DNA of 34,668 bases, from the NCBI GenBank assembly GCA_944381105.1, contig CALWJU010000042.1, forward strand, positions 1 through 34,668. Reading direction: 5' to 3'. A model generated the notes under the pieces. It had not been told where the DNA came from, did no database searches, and was given only the letters and a program-made list of their open reading frames with translations. This document shows positions 1 to 7,600 of this stretch, piece after piece (positions within the stretch are counted from its first letter, which is position 1; each line of letters starts with the position of its first letter). The position numbers were made by a program, and so were the translations under genes. The stretch is from an uncultured Clostridia bacterium (GTDB lineage: Bacteria; Bacillota; Clostridia; Christensenellales; UBA1242).

Positions 1-53
1 GATACACACTGTTAATCAATAACTTAAAATTGCAACTTACTATTTAATTAAAG

Positions 54-85
54 AAAAGAGCGAAGATTATTCTTCGCTCTTTTTT
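54..85 (+). terminator. Intrinsic terminator of an upstream gene outside the window
   Basis: A 13-bp stem (54-66 paired with 71-83) with a TTAT loop is followed by a run of T. It probably ends a forward transcript that began before the window. The A-run on the other side could let it work in reverse as well. Confidence 0.75.
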
Positions 86-91
86 CGTGTT

Positions 92-240
92 ATCTGGGAT
101 AAAATATATATTGTCCGAGATAAAGTGTTTGTGTTGTCAGATAAAAACACTTTTACATAAGAAAAAATATTGAATATTATCCGAGATAAAGTTTTAGTGT
201 ATAATAAACCTACTGGTTAGTCTGTTGGTTTTGTTATACA
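92..240 (+). promoter_or_regulatory. Repeated GATAAA boxes upstream of a TATAAT and a hairpin
   Basis: The motif (A/G)TC(C/T)GRGATAAA occurs at 92-103, 113-125 and 179-191, with a shortened copy at 136-146. The last box ends 9 bases before a TATAAT at 200-205. A 9-bp inverted repeat (122-130 with 145-153) lies between boxes 2 and 4. A hairpin at 199-239 pairs GTATAA with TTATAC and AAACC with GGTTT. The arrangement resembles a promoter with repeated binding sites. Neither the protein nor the controlled gene is visible; the membrane protein gene at 374 is the nearest candidate. Confidence 0.35.
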
Positions 241-310
241 ATAAAGTATCAATTTGATATTAGCAAGCAACAAAAAAATTCTATTAAAAATTTAAAATTG
301 ATGTATTTAA

Positions 311-340
311 TTGCTATTTTTATCAATAATATGGTATAAT
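311..340 (+). promoter_or_regulatory. Promoter of the YwaF/TMEM164-like gene
   Basis: TTGCTA at 311-316 and TATAAT at 335-340 are separated by 18 bp. The predicted start of transcription near 347 favours the ATG at 374 over the in-frame TTG at 311 and ATG at 344. Confidence 0.6.
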
Positions 341-373
341 AAAATGAAAAATTTATACAAAAGAGAGAGTGTT

Positions 374-1519
374 ATGGACTATTTTTTTGGATTTGACAAT
401 TTCTTGCAAAACAATATAGATTGGTTTTATAATATCAATCACTTTTTACTTGTTTTAATGATCGCCATTTTTATAGTGAGTGGTTGTTATCTGCTCTCTG
501 CAAAGAGTGAGAAAGGTAAAAAAATAACAAGAATTATTCTTGCTTGCATCTTATTTGTACTTGAAGTATCAAGAATTATTTACAAATACTTATTGCATGT
601 TCACAATGGAGGGGATGCTGGCAATTTCAATTGGTGGTGGAACGTTTCTTTTCAAATGTGTGCAATCATGACATGGACAACAATTGTTACACTTATTTTA
701 AGTGCTATACTTAAAAAAGAAAATAAGTTTTTGCAACTGCTTTATAATATATTGTTTGGCTGTGCGATGATTGGTGGTATTTTAACGTTTATGTATCCAG
801 ATTGCATAACGGGTAATTATCCAATCTTGCACTTTATAAACATGCAAACTATTTTGGTGCATGCACTACTAATTTTTGTCCCTATATATCTGATAAAAAG
901 CGGAGAGTTTAAGGTTGAAATCAAAAATTTCTGGAAGATATATGTAGGATATGTTTTTATAGGCTCGGTTGCACTCTCTGCATCCTTGATTAGTGGTAAC
1001 AATTTTGCCTATTCGCTAGGGCTTGATTTGGTTGATTTAGGCCTGCCTTTCCCATGGCACTTGCCAATAGTAATGCTTGTAATTTCAATGATTTCACTTG
1101 CAATTTATGGTGCATTTGAACTTGTTTACTATCTGAAAAATAGGAAAAATAAAAAAGAGCAAGTTGAAAAACAAACTTATAACAAACTAAGTCTCTCGCT
1201 TTATATAGTAAGTTTAGTAAGTGCAGTGCTTTTTGGTATGCTTATAACTCTTTCAACCGCCTACCTCATAGGAGAGCCTAGCACATGGCTTGGTTTATTC
1301 TGTCTGCTAGGTCTTGTGTATATGATTTTAATGCTTTTGTTTGCAGAACAGATAAAGAAATATATCACTTCGTCATTTGACTATGAAAATAGCAAAAAAC
1401 ATATTGTATATATTGTTCTAACATTTATTTTTGCTCTGCCTGTTGGAATAATTTATCTAGTAAAGTTCTTAGAAGAAAGAAAAATAAACGCACAAGAGGA
1501 AGCAATTAAAGAAAAATAA
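374..1519 (+). CDS. YwaF/TMEM164-like integral membrane protein with extra C-terminal membrane segments
   Basis: A 381-residue polytopic membrane protein. The first ~250 residues resemble the YwaF/TIGR02206 and TMEM164 group. They have an early membrane helix, then an aromatic N-W-W-W-N-V-S-F-Q-M-C stretch at the place where relatives have their conserved polar motif, a Y-P-D after helix 4, an F-x(7)-H pair, a G-N-N-F motif and L-P-F-P-W-H before the last family helix. About 130 further residues add three more hydrophobic segments and a lysine-rich tail, which the short YwaF proteins lack. The function of bacterial members is not established; human TMEM164 is an acyltransferase-type lipid enzyme. 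The ATG at 374 has a purine-rich site (AGAGAGAG) and lies just after a good promoter. The gene stands alone. Family assignment is moderately secure; function is unknown. Confidence 0.65.
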   Translation: MDYFFGFDNFLQNNIDWFYNINHFLLVLMIAIFIVSGCYLLSAKSEKGKKITRIILACILFVLEVSRIIYKYLLHVHNGGDAGNFNWWWNVSFQMCAIMTWTTIVTLILSAILKKENKFLQLLYNILFGCAMIGGILTFMYPDCITGNYPILHFINMQTILVHALLIFVPIYLIKSGEFKVEIKNFWKIYVGYVFIGSVALSASLISGNNFAYSLGLDLVDLGLPFPWHLPIVMLVISMISLAIYGAFELVYYLKNRKNKKEQVEKQTYNKLSLSLYIVSLVSAVLFGMLITLSTAYLIGEPSTWLGLFCLLGLVYMILMLLFAEQIKKYITSSFDYENSKKHIVYIVLTFIFALPVGIIYLVKFLEERKINAQEEAIKEK

Positions 1520-1535
1520 AAACAAGACAGTAGTA

Positions 1536-1619
1536 TAGCCGAAAATAAGAAAGATGTAGAGACAATCTAAAACTGAGAATTAAAGGTCAATTCTTAAATT
1601 TTAAAAATCATTTCGGCTA
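1536..1619 (+). other. Structured intergenic element with 9-bp closing stem
   Basis: A perfect TAGCCGAAA/TTTCGGCTA stem (1536-1544 with 1611-1619) encloses a 7-bp hairpin (1575-1581 with 1589-1595, loop AAAGGTC) and two weaker pairings. No T-run follows, so it is not a normal terminator. Its 84-bp size matches the cloverleaf repeats found later in the window, but its side arms are much weaker. Confidence 0.35.
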
Positions 1620-1673
1620 AAAGAATTTAATAATAAATATTGATTTAATAATGAGTATTGTACATTAAGAAAT

Positions 1674-1727
1674 AAAAATAGGCTTTTCAAAAAGGAGTTT
1701 ATCCCAAAATGAAAGCCTATTTTTTTA
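1674..1727. terminator. Terminator after the reverse-strand regulator, probably bidirectional
   Basis: A 13-bp stem pairs 1674-1686 with 1712-1724. T-runs are available in both directions. On the reverse strand it begins directly after the stop codon of the repressor gene; on the forward strand it could end transcripts from the membrane protein gene. Confidence 0.75.
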
Positions 1728-1964
1728 TCCATAGATATCAATATTTTTGAAAAAATCACAATCGAAAAACTCAGCAAGGCTCATACCGAAAAAGTCTGCA
1801 ATTAGATAAATAGTAGAAAGTTTTACGTCTTTACTTTTGTTTTTGATGATGCATAGCACGGCATTTTTACTTAAACAGGTGTCTTTAATCAATCTATATT
1901 GAGATTTATTATTTTCTTTTAAAAGTTCGGCAGTTCTTAAACCTACCGCTTCTACCAATTTCAT
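1725..1964 (-). CDS. Small Cro/CI (XRE) family helix-turn-helix regulator
   Basis: A 79-residue DNA-binding protein made almost wholly of one HTH domain of the Cro/CI type. The pattern A-E-L-L-K-E-N-N-K-S-Q-Y-R-L, L-S-K-N-A-V as recognition helix entry, and K-L-S-T-I-Y-L-I-A-D-F-F-G-M-S-L-A-E-F-F is typical of the family. It has no separate effector or protease-cleavage domain, so it is probably a simple repressor that binds as a dimer. An AGAGG site precedes the ATG. It is divergent from the SLOG-domain gene at 2093, and the shared control region contains inverted repeats. Regulation of both genes by this protein is therefore the likely arrangement. The target sites are inferred. Confidence 0.85.
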   Translation of the reverse strand: MKLVEAVGLRTAELLKENNKSQYRLIKDTCLSKNAVLCIIKNKSKDVKLSTIYLIADFFGMSLAEFFDCDFFKNIDIYG

Positions 1965-1984
1965 ATATTAACCTCTTTATATAT

Positions 1985-2068
1985 ATTCTACAAATAGGTA
2001 GTTTTAAAACAGGGTATTTTATAAAGTATCCAAATGAGTTGACTACAAAGTACCTATTGTGCTATAAT
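1985..2068. promoter_or_regulatory. Divergent control region with operator-like palindromes
   Basis: The forward promoter is TTGACT (2039-2044), 18 bp, TATAAT (2063-2068). A reverse -10 (TAGAAT on the reverse strand, 1985-1990) serves the regulator gene. AATAGGTA at 1993-2000 is inverted as TACCTATT at 2051-2058, inside the forward promoter spacer. A perfect 10-bp palindrome GTTTTAAAAC lies at 2001-2010, and an imperfect GGGTA/TATCC pair at 2012-2031. The positions suit repression of both promoters by the adjacent XRE protein. Confidence 0.55.
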
Positions 2069-2092
2069 AGTATTAAACAAAAGGAGAAAAAT

Positions 2093-2623
2093 ATGTTTTA
2101 TTTAGTAGATAGTGAGAATAAATATGTTCACATAAATCAAAATGCTTTAGATACTTGTTGTTTTCTAGGTCTTTTGAATGGTGAGCCAAATTATTTTGAT
2201 AGAAATTTATTAAAATATTGTATAATACAAGTTGATTTAAATAAAAAGATAGAAGAGTTAATTAGTCAAAATTATTATATTTTTATGTTGGGGATTGACA
2301 CCTTTTTTGAATTGACATGTGCAGAAACCATAGATTTATTAAAAAGGAAGTTTAGTCATATTCGATTATATTGTATTGTGCAAGATAAAAAGAACTTTAT
2401 AAATGACGATTTCAAAGAGAGGTACTATAAAATTTTAAAAATAGCCGATAAAGTAATCTATTTATATAATGGTTTAGAAGACGATTTTATTACAAACCGT
2501 ACCAAGTTTTTAATTGAAAATTCTTCATGTTTAATCACACCAGACTTATACGACAGAGATGTTCACGAGTTTATAGAGTATGCTAGATTAAAGAGGTTGC
2601 ATATTGAGTATATTAAACTTTAA
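2093..2623 (+). CDS. Divergent YpsA/DUF1273-type SLOG-domain protein
   Basis: A 176-residue soluble protein that can be aligned along its whole length with the YpsA/DUF1273 branch of the SLOG superfamily (Rossmann-like nucleotide-binding folds). T-C-C-F-L-G (21-26) corresponds to the usual C-C-F-T-G-H-R-P. F-M-L-G-I-D-T-F (64-71) corresponds to the glycine-aspartate motif. E-R-Y-Y-K-I-L-K-I-A-D-K-V-I-Y (109-123) and N-R-T-K-F-L-I-E-N-S-S-C-L-I (135-148) match the C-terminal half. The H-R-P of the first motif and the G-G-T near the end are absent, so ligand binding may have changed or been lost. The ATG at 2093 is chosen because AAGGAG sits just upstream and the TATAAT at 2063-2068 excludes the TTG at 2039. 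SLOG proteins are proposed sensors or processors of nucleotide-like ligands; the role here is unknown. Confidence 0.65.
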   Translation: MFYLVDSENKYVHINQNALDTCCFLGLLNGEPNYFDRNLLKYCIIQVDLNKKIEELISQNYYIFMLGIDTFFELTCAETIDLLKRKFSHIRLYCIVQDKKNFINDDFKERYYKILKIADKVIYLYNGLEDDFITNRTKFLIENSSCLITPDLYDRDVHEFIEYARLKRLHIEYIKL

Positions 2624-2681
2624 TTCTCTTATTTTGTACGTATTTTCAATTTTAATTTTCTCATATCTTTTAACTTTGCTA

Positions 2682-2710
2682 TTGACAGAGATTGCTTTCT
2701 ATGTTATATT
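2682..2710 (+). promoter_or_regulatory. Strong promoter before the 278-residue unknown gene
   Basis: TTGACA at 2682-2687 and TATATT at 2705-2710 are separated by 17 bp. This near-consensus promoter makes the downstream gene an independent transcription unit. Confidence 0.75.
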
Positions 2711-2734
2711 ATAGATAGATACTAAGGAGAGATT

Positions 2735-3571
2735 ATGTTTAATATAACAACTGCCAAAAACAAATATGGCGAGAAGGCGTATGAACTAGATATTAACGAA
2801 GAGGAGAAAGAAGGTTTATATAATTATTATTACCGCTTTGAAATTGATTTGCCTCAGTTAAACTCATCAATATTTTTAGATTATAATTTTTCACGAGTCA
2901 ATAGCAATACAATACTATCTGATGAGACATTTGAAGATTTCACTGTGTTTATAAGTGCTAATGAGGAAATTATAAATTTGTATGGTTTAACTCGTCCACA
3001 AGATAGATATGATGAGAAGAGGATAAGGAATTTTGACTTAAACAGTCTTGTAAAAATTGTTTGTACTTATGCGTATGTAAAGCAAAATTATAGAGATTTA
3101 GTATTGAATGGTATGACTAAACGAGATTTAAAAAGGATAGACATTAATAAACTTGAAGAACTAGCAAAATTCTCTCAAACTATACAACAAGAATTTAAAA
3201 GATATATGACAGAGATTTGTAAAGGAGAAAAGTTAGTTGATGCACAATCACTTGTAGACCAATTATTTGGCGAGGGTAAAATTGACGTAGATAAAATAAC
3301 AGAGGATAACATTAGCGAAGCCTTAAAACAAAGGGAAGAAGAGCGAGAGTTTGCCGAGGAAATTCTCGAAATGTTAAGAAGAACATTGTATACAAGACTC
3401 AAAGACGGAGAGGTGAAAAGCCTTTCGCCATTCAAATTGATTAAAGAAAAGATATTTGGCTTAAAGTATAAAATGGCTAAAAATAAAACTGAAAAAGCCG
3501 AAAAAATTGTAGAAAAAAGATACAAGAAAGTGCTTTTACATACACTAGACGAAAATCCAAGAGAGATATAA
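2735..3571 (+). CDS. Unknown helix-rich soluble protein
   Basis: A 278-residue protein that I do not recognise. It has no signal peptide or membrane segment. The first ~85 residues are mixed and rich in Asn, Tyr and acidic residues. Residues ~100-165 look helical. Residues ~195-215 form a strongly charged helix with repeated Glu and Arg, possibly a coiled coil. The last 50 residues are lysine-rich. The ATG has a good AAGGAGAG site 6 bases upstream, a near-consensus promoter lies before it and an intrinsic terminator follows it, so the gene is real and monocistronic. It lies beside the XRE/SLOG pair and may belong to the same accessory cassette, but nothing in the sequence proves a functional link. 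Confidence 0.8.
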   Translation: MFNITTAKNKYGEKAYELDINEEEKEGLYNYYYRFEIDLPQLNSSIFLDYNFSRVNSNTILSDETFEDFTVFISANEEIINLYGLTRPQDRYDEKRIRNFDLNSLVKIVCTYAYVKQNYRDLVLNGMTKRDLKRIDINKLEELAKFSQTIQQEFKRYMTEICKGEKLVDAQSLVDQLFGEGKIDVDKITEDNISEALKQREEEREFAEEILEMLRRTLYTRLKDGEVKSLSPFKLIKEKIFGLKYKMAKNKTEKAEKIVEKRYKKVLLHTLDENPREI

Positions 3572-3579
3572 AAGTTAAA

Positions 3580-3609
3580 TGCACCTTAATAGTTTAAGGT
3601 GTATTTTTT
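3580..3609 (+). terminator. Terminator of the unknown gene
   Basis: A 10-bp stem (3580-3589 with 3594-3603, one G-T pair) with a TAGT loop is followed by six T. Confidence 0.85.
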
Positions 3610-3654
3610 GATGAAAGCAGTAATATTATGCTCAAATTTTTCATAAATTGAAAT

Positions 3655-4389
3655 ATGAAAAAATTTCCTTTTGCTGTGATTAAAGTTAAGAGGTGGACAA
3701 GTAACCTCATCATCGCTCTTACAATAGCAGTTGTGGGCGGATTTGCCATCTTTGCTGGTCTTAATGTTGTGCCGACAAGCACTATAAACGGCGTTTATTA
3801 TAGTGGAGATACAAGCAAGAACAACGTCTCTCTTATGATTAATGTCTATTGGGGGACTGAGTATCTTGATAGCATGCTAGGAATTTTAGACGAGTACAAT
3901 GTTAAGACAACCTTTTTTATTGGCGGAACTTGGGCAGTGCTCAATGAGGACTATCTAACAAAGATTTACAATGCTGGGCATGAGATAGCAAATCATGGTT
4001 ATCATCACAAAGACCATGACAAACTAGACGAGGAGGGCAACCTAAACGAAATCTCAACAACGCATACAATTATCAAGGAACTGCTAGGCATAGATATGAA
4101 CCTTTTTGCTCCTCCTAGTGGTGCTTATGATAAGACGACAGTAAGTTGTGCCGAGAGTCTTGGCTACTATACAATCATGTGGACACGAGATACGATAGAT
4201 TGGCGAGACCATGACAGCAACCTAATATACAATAGGGCAGTAAAAGATGCACATGGTGGAGACCTCATTCTTATGCATCCGACAGAGGCGACAGTTGAGG
4301 CTTTGCCACGGATAATTGAATACTATCAAAACAACAATTTTAATCTAACCACAGTAAGTGAGACCATCGGACTTACTCAATCGACATAA
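3655..4389 (+). CDS. Membrane-anchored polysaccharide deacetylase-like protein (YlxY/PdaB type)
   Basis: A 244-residue protein with one N-terminal membrane helix (about 17-37) and an extracellular NodB-type domain (CE4 fold). The usual T-F-D-D-G motif is replaced by I-N-V-Y-W-G-T-E-Y (62-70), the pattern I associate with the YlxY-like sporulation deacetylase group. The histidine motif is kept as N-H-G-Y-H-H (113-118), followed by A-P-P-S-G (152-156), the D-W pair (182-183) and L-I-L-M-H-P (204-209). Because the catalytic and metal-binding aspartates of motif 1 are missing, classical peptidoglycan N-deacetylation is doubtful. The protein may bind glycans or use altered chemistry. No good ribosome-binding site precedes the ATG. 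It stands alone between two terminators. Confidence 0.75.
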   Translation: MKKFPFAVIKVKRWTSNLIIALTIAVVGGFAIFAGLNVVPTSTINGVYYSGDTSKNNVSLMINVYWGTEYLDSMLGILDEYNVKTTFFIGGTWAVLNEDYLTKIYNAGHEIANHGYHHKDHDKLDEEGNLNEISTTHTIIKELLGIDMNLFAPPSGAYDKTTVSCAESLGYYTIMWTRDTIDWRDHDSNLIYNRAVKDAHGGDLILMHPTEATVEALPRIIEYYQNNNFNLTTVSETIGLTQST

Positions 4390-4396
4390 TTTTTTT

Positions 4397-4430
4397 AAAT
4401 TAGGACATAAAAACATAAGTCCTAATTTTT
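4397..4430 (+). terminator. Terminator of the deacetylase-like gene
   Basis: A 10-bp stem (4397-4406 with 4419-4428) is followed by T residues eight bases after the stop codon. The upstream T-run makes it possibly bidirectional. Confidence 0.8.
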
Positions 4431-4431
4431 G

Positions 4432-4467
4432 CTATTATGTTATAGTTATTTTATTATAACATAATAG
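4432..4467. repeat. Perfect 13-bp AT-rich inverted repeat
   Basis: CTATTATGTTATA (4432-4444) is exactly inverted at 4455-4467 with a 10-base loop. It follows the terminator directly and has no T-run of its own. It may be a secondary transcript-end structure or a protein site. From 4468 to 4629 I see only AT-rich sequence with no gene. Confidence 0.5.
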
Positions 4468-4629
4468 ACCAGAATTTCAGACTAAAAACATACTTTATAT
4501 CTGCAAAGTAATTGCTTTCTTATTTTTTGAGCAATAGGCAACTAACAAGTAAAATAGATAGGAAAGGCAGTCTCTCAACAAAAAAATCTATAAAATTTAA
4601 AAATAATCTTTAAAATTTCTTTCATGTAG

Positions 4630-4658
4630 TTGTGAATATTTTTAAATTGTGCTATTAT
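4630..4658 (+). promoter_or_regulatory. Promoter of the DNA translocase gene
   Basis: TTGTGA (4630-4635), 17 bp, TATTAT (4653-4658). An AAAGGATT ribosome-binding site follows just before the ATG at 4690. Confidence 0.6.
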
Positions 4659-4689
4659 TATTATGAAAATATTTTTATAAAGGATTGAT

Positions 4690-7600
4690 ATGGCAACATT
4701 TCAAGTTAATAACAATAAAAATAGTGAGAAGAAAAATGTTAAAAAAATAGTAGGTTGGAGTTTGCTGGGGCTTTGCACGATTGTATTTTTGTTCTCAGTA
4801 ACAAGCATAATTCCTGCCTTACAATATTTTTTCTTGGGAATACTTGGCATATTTGTCTATCCTCTTTGTGTGCTTGGCATAATTATCGCTCTTGCCTTGT
4901 TAAATAACAAAAAATATGTCATGCCAAAAAGGTATGCTATCTTTTTAGGGCTGAGTCTGTATCTATTTTTGTCTATTATTCAACTTATAATTGTAGGCTC
5001 GCCAGAGGGACTTTCCTATGGACAATTTTTGGCACTAAACTATTCAAAACAAATCACAGCAGGGGGGATGATTATCGGTTTTATCCCTTCGTCTCTTGCC
5101 TATCTTATGGGACTTCCTGCCACATATGTGATTATGGCGTTAGGACTAGTAACCTCGGTTGCCTTCTTTGTTGAGGCGGTTATTTCACTAAGAAAGACAA
5201 ATGCTCAAACAAAGCCTATCAAACTGCAAATAAAAGAGAAAGGTAATGAGATCGTTAAAAATCCTAGGGAAGTAAACAAGCATTACAGAACATTGAAACA
5301 AGAGCAAAAGAGTTATAGCGATGTCAATGTCATGCTTGACGGCAATCGTAAGGAAGAGGAGAAGAAAGAACTTTCTGCTCGTGAAAAATTAGGGCTTGTC
5401 GGCAAGGGTTATAACAATGGCTATAACAGCGATATAAGTGGCAATAATAGTTCTAGCAATGGCAACTATAACAGCAATTACAGTTTATTTAAAAATGGGA
5501 AAAATGCTTCAAATACGCCAAATGGCTCAAATAACCTATACAAAACGCCTAGCCAAATTGTTTTGCCAGAAGATGACAAGCAAAGCAAAGTACCATCTGG
5601 AATGTCGCTCAAAGAGTACCTACTTTCTCCACCAAAGGTAGACATGCAAAAGTTTATGGAGCATAAACCTAAGGCTCAAAGCGGTCAAAATTTATCGCAA
5701 AATTCAAATCTAAGTTCGGGCGTTGTGGCACAAAACTCAAATACTATTATGCCTAATGCCTCAACAAGTGAGATAAACAAAAATATATCCTCGCTCAAAT
5801 CTAGCGACGAAATCAAACCATCGTCCTTTGTTCACGAGGAAAGTTATGACCTCTCTCAAAATCAGACGATAAAACGTGGTAATCTGCCAGATGTAAGACC
5901 AGAAGAAATTACGAGCGAGGCGGAGGATATCATCCGCTCGGTCGTAGAGCAAGAGAAGATTGATAGGGAGGTTGAGAATTTTCCAAACACCAGAGAGTCG
6001 CAAAATGAAAATAAAGATAGTTACAGCGACTATATAGACTACGGCGAAGTCGAAAAGAACAATAGAGAAAATTTGGTGCGTGATTTAGATAGAAACGACA
6101 GTTCTCTTTCAAGGCGAGATAGTGTTATGCGAGATGATTTAGCAAGGCGTAATAACAACCTTTCACAGAGGGATGAAAACATTTTAGGAAGAGAGCGAAG
6201 AGACAATTTGACAGAGCAAAATCAGAGCGAAAAAGACAATCACGTTGACGCAAAGGAAGAATTAAACCGAGAAAATAAGACCTTTGATAGATCTAATGAT
6301 AGACCACCTATTGATGAGATGGAAAGGCGAAAGAGATTTGTACAACTTGATGAAGACAAACCGCAAGAGAGAATTAAGCCATATAAATATACAAGACCAC
6401 CAATTGACCTTATAACAACAAAATCTGATGACCTTTCAGTTATCAATGAAGAAGTGCCATTAAAACGTGTTGCCCTTGAAAACGCTCTTGAAAATTTTGG
6501 AGTGCCTGCAAAGGTGCAAAATGTAGTTATAGGCCCAACGGTAACACGTTATGAGATAGAAATGCCAGAGGGTATTTCGGTAAAAAGAATACTCTCTCTC
6601 GATGCCGATATTGCCTATGCTCTATCTGCAAACGGACAAATCAGAATTGAAGCACCAATTCCTGGACGAAGTATTGTAGGTATAGAAGTGCCAAACAGCA
6701 AGGTGGCAACAGTGTCAATAAAGGATGTATTGCAATCAAAAGAGTTTGCTCTCAGTCCATCTCCGCTAACCTTTGCTCTTGGTAAGGATATTACAGGAAA
6801 TGTTAAAGTGTGCAACCTCCAAAAAATGCCTCATCTATTGGTGGCTGGAACAACTGGCTCTGGTAAAAGTGTATGCCTAAATTCAATTATAATTTCAATA
6901 CTCTATAAAGCCTCGCCAGATGATGTGAAATTTATCATGATAGATCCCAAACAGGTAGAACTATCTATGTATGAAGGATTGCCTCACATGGTTGTGCCAA
7001 GAGTTATAACCGATCCAACCAAAGCGGTAAACGCACTTCAATGGGCGGTTGATGAAATGGAAAGACGATTTAAACTCATCTCAGAGGAGAGAGTTCGTAA
7101 TATAGGCGAATATAACAAACTTGACAAGGTTGTTGAGTGTAAGGTCAAAAAAATGCCTTATCTTGTCATTATATTTGATGAGTTTGCCGACTTTATGGCA
7201 GTGGCAAAAAATGAAATCGAGGACAAGATAAGACGAATTGCTCAGAAAGCACGTGCGGCAGGCATACATCTAATCCTTGCAACACAAAGACCATCAACCG
7301 ATGTCGTTACAGGTACGCTCAAAGGTAACCTTCCTGCTCGAATTGCTTTCAAGGTGGCAAGTAGGGTGGATAGTGAAGTTATCATGGGTTCAACAGGAGC
7401 GGAAAAATTGCTTGGTCATGGTGATATGCTCTATAAACCATCTGATGCCGAACCATCAAGAATACAAGGTTGCTTTATAGATACGCCTGAGACAAAGGAT
7501 ATTGTCAATTTCATTATAGAACACAACGAAGAAGTTTTCGATGAAGAGGCAAACAATGCAATCAACAACCCAAACAAAGCGACAGGCGGAGGCTCAGACA

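Noticed and set aside
1..53. End of an upstream coding region
   Set aside because: Too short to judge any reading frame; only the following terminator hints at a gene outside the window.
3594..3655. Promoter for the deacetylase-like gene
   Set aside because: TATTAT at 3624-3629 has no -35 box at a workable distance; the nearest TTGATG is only 10 bp away.
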